NCBI GenBank assembly: GCA_964631565.1
Contig: CAZVYJ010000064.1
Coordinates: 1-14,468 of the forward strand
Length of the DNA: 14,468 nucleotides
Source: CAZVYJ01 sp964631565
GTDB taxonomy: Bacteria > Planctomycetota > Phycisphaerae > SM23-33
Direction of reading: 5' to 3'
Of this stretch, positions 1-6,074 are shown piece by piece. A program made the translations under genes and the position numbers. Within the stretch, counting starts at the first letter, position 1; each line of letters opens with the position of its first letter. The notes beneath the pieces are model-generated. The model did not search any database. It was not told the DNA's origin and worked only from the letters and a program-made list of their open reading frames with translations.

Positions 1-16
1 CCACTAAAGAAGTCGG

Positions 17-1978
17 CTATTTTTTTGCCTGAACTAAAACTGGGGATGAGTCAGTTGAATCTGCAATGGCATCATCGGGAGAAACCATCAGATTGTCACA
101 AACTTTTCGATGGAATTCCTGGAATCGAGAAATTTTGCCAAGGCAATCCCTGCCAAGGTTAAGTTTCTCCTCTGTAGAAAGCGGCGCACACCATCTTTGC
201 TCCACCAAGGGTGACATGTCAGAAAGTATATTCAGCTGTACTTCTGGATGTGCCACTACGTATTCAATCCATTGGGTTGGATTTGAGCATAATTCGGACA
301 AACCGGTACTCTGTTTTGTTAATAGCCCGGATACATCAGCTAGTTGCCTAAGAATATTTTTGCACTCGATCAAGTTTTCATTATCCATATCCGGACAATA
401 AAAACCGCACCAGCAGCAATTATGCAGATTGTCTCCTCCTAGTTCCTTTTCATAGTTTTCAATTTCATCAAATATCGCAAGGCGTTCATTAAAGCTGATA
501 TTGGTTAAATCTGTTTCTATATTTGCATGTAGATCGGGATGGGCGCCGCAGGCGCGCAAATGCGTTATCCTGCCAATAATCTGATAGATAGTTTCATTGC
601 GAGGTGCTGATATCTGTTTAATGGCTGTTAAATACTCTTTTAGGACAGATTTCTCTGCAGACAAAGACTGGCGAACTTGGGCCAGTTTCTGAGGAGATGG
701 GAAGTGTTTATTCAATCTTTCTTGCAGACTTTTGTATACGGTCTGCGGCTTGGCACCCTCGGAGTGTAACTCCAGACAAAAATCTTTGAGTCCAAGTTTT
801 TCAAGATTTTTCTCGACTACTTTAAGAGCGGCAAGCTTCTCAGAAACGAACAACACCCGTTTTTGCTGGTGCAGTGCGGCAGCAATGGCGTTAGTGATAG
901 TCTGTGACTTGCCTGTACCTGGGGGGCCTTCGATAACCATATCTTTCCCATCAAAGATATCCATCAAGGCCGAATGTTGAGAACTGTCTGCATCATTGGC
1001 TAAGATAACTTTTTCAGCATCAGACACATCGTCAATCTCATAATCGGTCAGATACTGACATTTCGAAGAGACGTTGTTCTTATCGCCTTCAATAAGTCTT
1101 TTTATTAATTCGTGACCGAAAAATTCATCTTTAGGCCAATTGTCTGGATTAAGATCCTCATACATTCGCATTTTTCTGAAAGAGAAAAATCCTACTGTCG
1201 CCTCCCTGTTAACAGACCATCCTTTAGGTCTGGCGACCTTCTCGCTGACAATGCAAAAATATTCTTCCGGGGAGCAACAGTCTTCAAATTCTGGCAGTCG
1301 ATAGCCAAAATCATGCTCCAACTTCTTTGACAAAGACAAATTGTCTTGGACCTCTTCCCCAGTGTGGACAATCTGGTAGAAATAGTGACCATGCTTCTTT
1401 GAAAACGTCTTCGTAATCTCGACGGGAATGAGAATGAGTGGGGCCTTATATGTTTCCTTAGAGCTATCAGAATCTCGCCATTCCAACATGCCAAGGGCCA
1501 AAAATAGAATGTTAATGCCAGTTTCTTCGATAGATCTTTTTGCTTTGCCCTGAATATTCTTGAGTATGCGGTTGAGAATTTCTTCATTAGCAGCCGTCGT
1601 TTTGAGCTTGTTATCACGGTGTCTTGCGGCTATTCCTTCCCCCACCTCAGGATGTTTTGGCAATTCAATTTCAATGTCTTCATTTTGGTCAAGGGGCAAA
1701 TCGCCATGAGCCTCGGATTTAAGAGGCTCGAAATAGAAGGGTTTCATGTTAATTACCAAGCGTTCGAAAACCAGATTGGGCAGTTCATCTACAATCTGGA
1801 TGCTTGAGGCAGGTGGCGGCTTATAGTTTAGCAACCGATTTCCAAGAGATAAATCCAATAAGCGTCTTCTGAGTCGTTCAAGCTCTTCTCTGAAATCAAT
1901 TCTGCTTTTACCTGTTTGCTCAAGGGGTACCGAATCTTTACCTTTGTTATCCGATGCGCCTTTACCCAAAGGATCCAT
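17..1978 (-). CDS. DUF4011-containing superfamily 1 helicase, N-terminal part (apparently frameshifted)
   Basis: N-terminal half (653 aa) of a large DUF4011/AAA_11-type helicase. A DUF4011 region lies near residues 25-200 (LRRRLLDLSLGNRLLNYK, later ILFLALGMLEW), followed by a P-loop, GPPGTGKS at about 351-358 with Lys357, then the family-typical FVSEKLAALKVVEKNLEKLGL and CLELHS. Relatives usually run well beyond 1,000 aa, with Walker B, the later helicase motifs and often a Vsr/DUF559-like nuclease end; all are missing here. The frame stops at TAG immediately after GCA AAA AAA, and a -1 shift on the A7 run would keep the frame open (KIADFFS...) to the window edge. I chose ATG 1978, which has AAAGGGA upstream; the longer frame from TTG 2062 would start inside a predicted -35 box. 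The gene is AT-richer than its neighbours, suggesting transfer. Related proteins occur in anti-phage defence islands; that role is inference here. The family call is solid; completeness is not. Confidence 0.8.
   Translation of the reverse strand: MDPLGKGASDNKGKDSVPLEQTGKSRIDFREELERLRRRLLDLSLGNRLLNYKPPPASSIQIVDELPNLVFERLVINMKPFYFEPLKSEAHGDLPLDQNEDIEIELPKHPEVGEGIAARHRDNKLKTTAANEEILNRILKNIQGKAKRSIEETGINILFLALGMLEWRDSDSSKETYKAPLILIPVEITKTFSKKHGHYFYQIVHTGEEVQDNLSLSKKLEHDFGYRLPEFEDCCSPEEYFCIVSEKVARPKGWSVNREATVGFFSFRKMRMYEDLNPDNWPKDEFFGHELIKRLIEGDKNNVSSKCQYLTDYEIDDVSDAEKVILANDADSSQHSALMDIFDGKDMVIEGPPGTGKSQTITNAIAAALHQQKRVLFVSEKLAALKVVEKNLEKLGLKDFCLELHSEGAKPQTVYKSLQERLNKHFPSPQKLAQVRQSLSAEKSVLKEYLTAIKQISAPRNETIYQIIGRITHLRACGAHPDLHANIETDLTNISFNERLAIFDEIENYEKELGGDNLHNCCWCGFYCPDMDNENLIECKNILRQLADVSGLLTKQSTGLSELCSNPTQWIEYVVAHPEVQLNILSDMSPLVEQRWCAPLSTEEKLNLGRDCLGKISRFQEFHRKVCDNLMVSPDDAIADSTDSSPVLVQAKK
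20..26 (-). other. A7 homopolymer at the helicase stop, possible frameshift site
   Basis: On the coding strand the run reads GCA AAA AAA TAG. Seven A in a row allow slippage. The -1 frame continues ATA GCC GAC TTC TTT AGT without a stop to the edge, while the +1 frame reaches a stop after four codons. It may be a sequencing or assembly error, a real inactivating indel, or programmed -1 frameshifting on an A-AAA-AAA heptamer; the sequence cannot tell these apart. Confidence 0.55.
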
Positions 1979-2034
1979 AACTTGTCCCTTTGTGCAAAAT
2001 ATCTTGCGGATCGCAGAACTGATCTTGTTTAAAT

Positions 2035-2062
2035 AGTTTAGTGATTGTGACAGGGCCGTCAA
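2035..2062 (-). promoter_or_regulatory. Predicted sigma70-like promoter of the helicase gene
   Basis: Reading the minus strand, TTGACG (2062-2057) is followed after 16 bp by TAAACT (2040-2035), matching 5/6 and 4/6 of the consensus boxes. Transcription would start near 2028, about 50 nt before ATG 1978. Planctomycete promoter rules are poorly known, so this is a pattern match only. Confidence 0.35.
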
Positions 2063-2172
2063 CTACTCTCATGCGGGCACTTAGTTTTAAAAATTACCGA
2101 CATCGGCGAATGACATCACCGCAGCGTCAAGGCCACTTGCGTGGATGTTTTTGGGGTGTTAGCATCAGGCCG

Positions 2173-2895
2173 ATGCCGCATGAAGAAATGACAGACCAGC
2201 AGGTAGCCGCGTATCTGAGTATGGACGTGCGCGAAGTCGCCAAGCTCGCGTCGCGGGGTAAAATCCCGTGCCGTAAAGTCGGCGGAAAATTCCGCTTCCT
2301 GAAGGGCGAGGTGGACCATTGGGTCGAAACTCGGATGCACACGCTCGACAAGTCCCAGCTGTCCGGAATCCAGAAGGGCGTCAGCGCCCATCACGGGCTG
2401 GACCCGCATGGGCCTATCATCATGCCGCTCATACCGAGGCGCGGGCTGGCCGTTCCGCTGAGGGCGAAAACCAGGGACGCCGTTTTACGAGACCTGGTCG
2501 ATATAGCCGACAAGGCCGAGCTTGTCTACAACCGCGACGACCTGATAAATGAAATCCGGACTCGCGAGGATTTATGCAGCACGGCCATGCTGCCGGGGGT
2601 CGCCATGCCGCATCCGAGGCATTCCGTGCCGTACGATATCGCCGACAGCTTTATCGTGGTCGGGCTTACTGCCAGCGGCGTGCCGTTCGGCGCGGAGGAC
2701 GGCTCGCTGACGCGGCTGTTTTTCCTCATCTGCAGCAAGGACGAAAGAACTCACCTGCACATACTGGCGAGATTGGCGGCCATGATGCATGACCAGTCGG
2801 TGATAGACTGGATGCTCCAGGCGGAAAACGCCGAAGAGCTGGCCGAGATACTCGAAAAAACGGAACAGAACATTATCGACCGACTGGCAAATTAA
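2173..2895 (+). CDS. Excisionase-type HTH fused to PTS EIIA (fructose/Ntr-type) domain
   Basis: A two-domain protein of 240 aa. Residues about 6-56 (TDQQVAAYLSMDVREVAKLASRGKIPCRKVGGKFRFLKGEVDHWV) form a MerR/excisionase-like winged HTH. After a linker, residues about 100-235 match the PTS EIIA type-2 / EIIA-Ntr fold, with the phosphorylatable His in GVAMPHPRH at His147 and the FFLICSKDERTHLHILARLAAMMHD segment typical of that family. It is probably a cytoplasmic regulator whose DNA binding responds to phosphorylation by a PTS-like chain; that is inferred from the fusion. No EI, HPr or sugar permease gene is in view, so a transport role is unlikely. The frame is open back to GTG 2041, but the HTH begins just after ATG 2173; ATG 2188 is an alternative and neither has a strong RBS. 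A DUF58 gene follows after 13 bp and is probably co-transcribed. Confidence 0.82.
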   Translation: MPHEEMTDQQVAAYLSMDVREVAKLASRGKIPCRKVGGKFRFLKGEVDHWVETRMHTLDKSQLSGIQKGVSAHHGLDPHGPIIMPLIPRRGLAVPLRAKTRDAVLRDLVDIADKAELVYNRDDLINEIRTREDLCSTAMLPGVAMPHPRHSVPYDIADSFIVVGLTASGVPFGAEDGSLTRLFFLICSKDERTHLHILARLAAMMHDQSVIDWMLQAENAEELAEILEKTEQNIIDRLAN

Positions 2896-2908
2896 AGGAA
2901 ACCGGACG

Positions 2909-3811
2909 ATGGCTCGCCGCAGGCGATATGCATTTTTCGACGACGAGTTGCTGGCCCGCCTCGAGCGGCTGCATCTGATAGCCAAACGTCTGGCTGCCCG
3001 CGGCCATCCGGGCCCGCGCCGGTCGCGCAGACTCGGCGACGGTCTTGAATTCGCCGACCACAGGGATTATTCGCCCGGCGACGATATCCGCTTTATCGAC
3101 TGGCCATACTACGCCCGAATGGAAAAGCTCATGCTTCGGCTGTTCCACGAGCACAGCGAGGCGGATGTGGCGATCATGCTGGACACTTCCGCCTCAATGG
3201 CGCCGGGCGACGCAATGATCAAGTTCAACTACGCCCGCCGGGCTGCCGCGGCCCTGGCTTATGTGGCGATGGGCAGCGGTCAGCGGGTCGTAATCGCTCC
3301 GTTCGCCGAGCAGCTCGGCAGCATCATGCGGACCGGGCGGAACCGAGGGCAGATATTTGAGGTTCTGGATTATCTCGCCGGCCTGTCGCCTGTGGGCAAG
3401 ACGCAACTGGCGGATTGCACCGAAAGCCTTATTCGCCGCGACGGGTCGATAGGGACCATAATGCTCATAAGCGACCTGCTGGACTGCCAGGACGATCTGC
3501 CCGCCGCGATGGCCGGGCTGGCTGCATGTCATGCGGACGTCATCGTGCTGCATATCTACGCCGTCGAAGACGCCGTTCCGCAGCTTTCCGGCCCGCTGCT
3601 GCTCAATGAAGCCGAAACGCAGCGTAAAATGACGGTCACCGTTACGGAAAAACTGCTGGACAGCTACAAAAAGCAGTGGCGGCAGTTCCGCAGCCGGTGC
3701 GAAAAAATCTGCACCTCCCGGGGCATAACCTACATAGCCGCCCACACGGGCGTGCCGTTCGAAAAGCTGGTTCTCAGCTCGCTCCGCCAGGCAGGCGTGA
3801 TAAGCGTATAA
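2909..3811 (+). CDS. DUF58 domain protein (vWA-like fold)
   Basis: A 300-aa cytoplasmic protein of the DUF58 family. The diagnostic segment GDDIRFIDWPYYAR begins at Gly57, followed by a vWA-like region with a complete MIDAS-type DTSAS motif (Asp92, Ser94, Ser96) and a later SDLLD around Asp189. AGGAA in the 13-bp gap to the upstream gene sets the start. DUF58 proteins usually sit beside a MoxR-type AAA+ ATPase and BatA/BatB-like membrane vWA proteins and are thought to act with them in envelope or metal-dependent assembly tasks; the biochemical role is unproven. None of those partners is next to this copy. It is paired with the HTH-EIIA gene upstream, so it may be separated from its ATPase or work differently. 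It has no signal peptide or membrane segment. Confidence 0.88.
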   Translation: MARRRRYAFFDDELLARLERLHLIAKRLAARGHPGPRRSRRLGDGLEFADHRDYSPGDDIRFIDWPYYARMEKLMLRLFHEHSEADVAIMLDTSASMAPGDAMIKFNYARRAAAALAYVAMGSGQRVVIAPFAEQLGSIMRTGRNRGQIFEVLDYLAGLSPVGKTQLADCTESLIRRDGSIGTIMLISDLLDCQDDLPAAMAGLAACHADVIVLHIYAVEDAVPQLSGPLLLNEAETQRKMTVTVTEKLLDSYKKQWRQFRSRCEKICTSRGITYIAAHTGVPFEKLVLSSLRQAGVISV

Positions 3812-3945
3812 TCAGGCGGTACTTGAGTTTATTTGAAACAGATGCAAACCATTCCCTGCTGTATTTCGTAAAAATAATAAGTATATCTGTTTGTGCCGGC
3901 TTGAAGTGAAAAGTGTTGTTGGAAGAAATGTTGAAGGAGAGTGTT

Positions 3946-5499
3946 ATGAAATCGCTTTCAGGAAAGTCAGGAAAATGGTTTCCGACCATATTGGTTTTAT
4001 CGTTGCTGGCTGTCGGTGCGATGCTTGGCCCGATGCTTGTCCAGCAGGTCGCATACGCCGTGGAGAAGGGCAGGAATGCGGCTGACAGGGACGCGCTCAT
4101 CGAACTGAGCAAGGAGGATAAGCTTTCCGGACTGTTCAGGGCGGTTGCCAGCACTGTTGGCCCGGCCGTCGTGGAGGTGCGTGTAGAACGCACCGAAGAG
4201 ACTCCGGATATCGAGGACTTCCTGCGAAGGTTCTACGATGAAGGGGATGTACCGTTCCGCTTCAGAATTCCGAACCGGGGCGGCGAGCAGGCCAAGCGCG
4301 TAGTGCGCGGGCTTGGCAGCGGCGTCATCGTGGATGCGGACAACGGCTATATACTTACGAACAACCACGTCGTCGACGGCGCGGAAAAGGTGCAGGTTAT
4401 CCTGATTGACGACAGGCAGATTACGGCCGAGTGGGTCCGCAGCGACCCCAAAACCGATCTTGCCGTCATAAAGATAGCACCGGACAGGCTCATTGCGGCG
4501 CCTCTGGGCAATAGCGACGAAATGGAAGTCGGCGACTGGGTCCTGGCAATCGGTTCCCCGAGGGGGCTGTCCCACACTGTGACGGCCGGCATAATCTCAG
4601 CCAAGGGACGTTCGATGGGACGGTTCAGCATGTACGAGGATTCCATTCAGACTGACGCAGCCATCAACCAGGGCAACTCGGGCGGGCCGCTGGTAAATAC
4701 GCGAGGCGAGGTAATAGGGCTTAACAACGCCATTGTTTCCAACAGCGGCGGCAATGAGGGAATCGGCTTCGCAATTCCATCCAACATGGCCGCCAAAATA
4801 ATGAAACAGCTCATCGACAACGGCAAGGTTGTCCGCGGGTTCCTTGGAGCCGGCATCACCACCATCGACGAACGCCTGCAGAAGAGCCTTAAGCTGCCGA
4901 CACGCGAAGGTGCATTGATTACGCAGATTGTCAAGAACGGCCCGGCCGACAGGGGCGGGCTGCAGGTCGAGGACTTCATAACCAAAGTCGGCGGCGAGAA
5001 AATCGACGACCATAACGATCTTCGAAACACGGTTGCCGACATAAAACCCGGCAGCAAGGTTGAATTCGAGTTCTACAGAAACGGCGAAAAGAAAACGCTG
5101 GAAATCGAAATAGCCGAACAGCCGGAAGATATTGCCTCCACTTTCCGTGAAGGCGTCAAACCGGAATCCGGATCCTCGCCGGGGGAAAAGAGCAGGGAAG
5201 TGAAGGTGTCCGATTACGGCCTGGAAGTAACCACCCTGGACAGTCGGATTGCCGCAAGGCTTGGTTATGACAAGGACGTTGAAGGCGTGCTTATCACCAA
5301 TGTGGCGAATGGCTCGAATGCCGCCGACGAAGGTATCGAAAGCGGCTGGGTTATTACGCATGTCAATAATGTCCCGGTGAAAAGTGTGGCGGATTTCAAA
5401 AAGGCCATATCGGAAAAAGATGCTGCGGAAGGTGTAAGATTGAGGCTCAGAACGCTTTCCGGTGAAACCCTGATTAAATTCATAGAACCCGGAAAGTAA
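3946..5499 (+). CDS. degP: DegP/HtrA-family periplasmic serine protease with two PDZ domains
   Basis: Trypsin-like Do-family protease of 517 aa that degrades or refolds damaged envelope proteins. Residues about 10-40 form a signal peptide or N-terminal anchor (a hydrophobic stretch ending in VAYA, a possible cleavage site). The triad is complete: His141 in TNNHVVDG, Asp171 in DPKTDLAVIKI, and Ser245 in GNSGGP. PDZ1 begins near GFLGAGI (about residue 288) and PDZ2 occupies roughly 415-515 (VEGVLITNVANGSNAADEGIESGWVI). The length fits the family. ATG 3946 is preceded by AAGGAGA at 5-bp spacing and begins the signal peptide directly; the in-frame GTG at 3913 lacks such a site. About 130 bp separate it from the DUF58 gene, so it probably has its own promoter in the AT-rich stretch 3826-3895, although I could not place one with confidence. 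A hairpin follows the stop. Whether it acts as DegP, DegQ or a local paralogue cannot be decided. Confidence 0.93.
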   Translation: MKSLSGKSGKWFPTILVLSLLAVGAMLGPMLVQQVAYAVEKGRNAADRDALIELSKEDKLSGLFRAVASTVGPAVVEVRVERTEETPDIEDFLRRFYDEGDVPFRFRIPNRGGEQAKRVVRGLGSGVIVDADNGYILTNNHVVDGAEKVQVILIDDRQITAEWVRSDPKTDLAVIKIAPDRLIAAPLGNSDEMEVGDWVLAIGSPRGLSHTVTAGIISAKGRSMGRFSMYEDSIQTDAAINQGNSGGPLVNTRGEVIGLNNAIVSNSGGNEGIGFAIPSNMAAKIMKQLIDNGKVVRGFLGAGITTIDERLQKSLKLPTREGALITQIVKNGPADRGGLQVEDFITKVGGEKIDDHNDLRNTVADIKPGSKVEFEFYRNGEKKTLEIEIAEQPEDIASTFREGVKPESGSSPGEKSREVKVSDYGLEVTTLDSRIAARLGYDKDVEGVLITNVANGSNAADEGIESGWVITHVNNVPVKSVADFKKAISEKDAAEGVRLRLRTLSGETLIKFIEPGK

Positions 5500-5531
5500 T
5501 TTATCCGCGGTTGATTATTCTGTTAAAATAG

Positions 5532-5574
5532 AAGCCGGCGTACATGTCTTTCGATTGGTTCGCCGGCTTTGTTC
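5532..5574 (+). terminator. Predicted terminator after degP
   Basis: A 9-bp perfect stem, AAGCCGGCG (5532-5540) with CGCCGGCTT (5561-5569), and a 20-nt loop, lying 33 bp past the degP stop. The trailing sequence TTTGTTCT is only moderately T-rich, so termination may be partial and some hsp20 transcription could come from degP read-through. Confidence 0.6.
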
Positions 5575-5647
5575 TGCGCCGGTGGTTCTGTGGTTGCGGT
5601 TGTGGTGCGGTCGTTCGCTTCAGTCTTCAACTGAAGGGGCAAAATTT

Positions 5648-6064
5648 ATGATGGAACTGGTAGAGTTCGCACAGCAGCAGGGCGGCAAACCCGATGACAG
5701 GGTCGGCCGATGGGTAGATCAGGTTCTCCAGAAGGGAAGTTTCCACCGTTACACCCAGGACGAATTGTGGGCGCCGTCGGTGAACCTCTACGAGGACCAG
5801 TCTCATTACTGTCTCGTCGCGGAATTGGCCGGCATCCGGCCGGAAAATATCGACCTTCGCGTCGAGAACGGCATGCTCAAGCTGACGGGCGACCGTGCAA
5901 GCCCGCCGGTCGAGGAAGCTTGCGGGTCCGTGAGTCTGCATCTTATGGAGATAGACCACGGCCCGTTTCGCAGGGAAATAGAGCTGCCCAGCGATGTTGA
6001 TATCGATTCGATTTCCGCCACCTACAAGAACGGCTATCTTTGGATAAAACTGCCGAAGAGGTAA
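5648..6064 (+). CDS. Small heat shock protein (Hsp20 family) without a C-terminal tail
   Basis: A 138-aa protein of the alpha-crystallin/Hsp20 family, an ATP-independent holdase for unfolding proteins in the cytoplasm. The alpha-crystallin domain covers about residues 42-138, starting at APSVNLYED, with LAGIRPENIDLRVENGMLKLTGDR in the middle and ending with the signature ISATYKNGYLWIKLPK. Only one Arg follows that signature, so the usual C-terminal extension with the IxI oligomerisation motif is absent. ATG 5648 is supported by GAAGGGG at 8-bp spacing; the frame is open upstream to 5555 but that part has no family similarity and overlaps the terminator. Lon starts 10 bp after the stop, indicating one operon. 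No CIRCE element was found upstream. Confidence 0.87.
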   Translation: MMELVEFAQQQGGKPDDRVGRWVDQVLQKGSFHRYTQDELWAPSVNLYEDQSHYCLVAELAGIRPENIDLRVENGMLKLTGDRASPPVEEACGSVSLHLMEIDHGPFRREIELPSDVDIDSISATYKNGYLWIKLPKR

Positions 6065-6074
6065 TTCAAAAGTC

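Noticed and set aside
1979..2062. Extension of the helicase to the TTG at 2062
   Set aside because: The TTG is part of a predicted -35 box, has no good RBS, and ATG 1978 has AAAGGGA upstream.
2041..2172. N-terminal extension of the HTH-EIIA protein from GTG 2041
   Set aside because: The extension has no family similarity, and the HTH domain starts right after ATG 2173.
5511..5529. Promoter TTGATT/TAAAAT before hsp20
   Set aside because: The two boxes are only about 7 bp apart, and the site lies upstream of the degP terminator.
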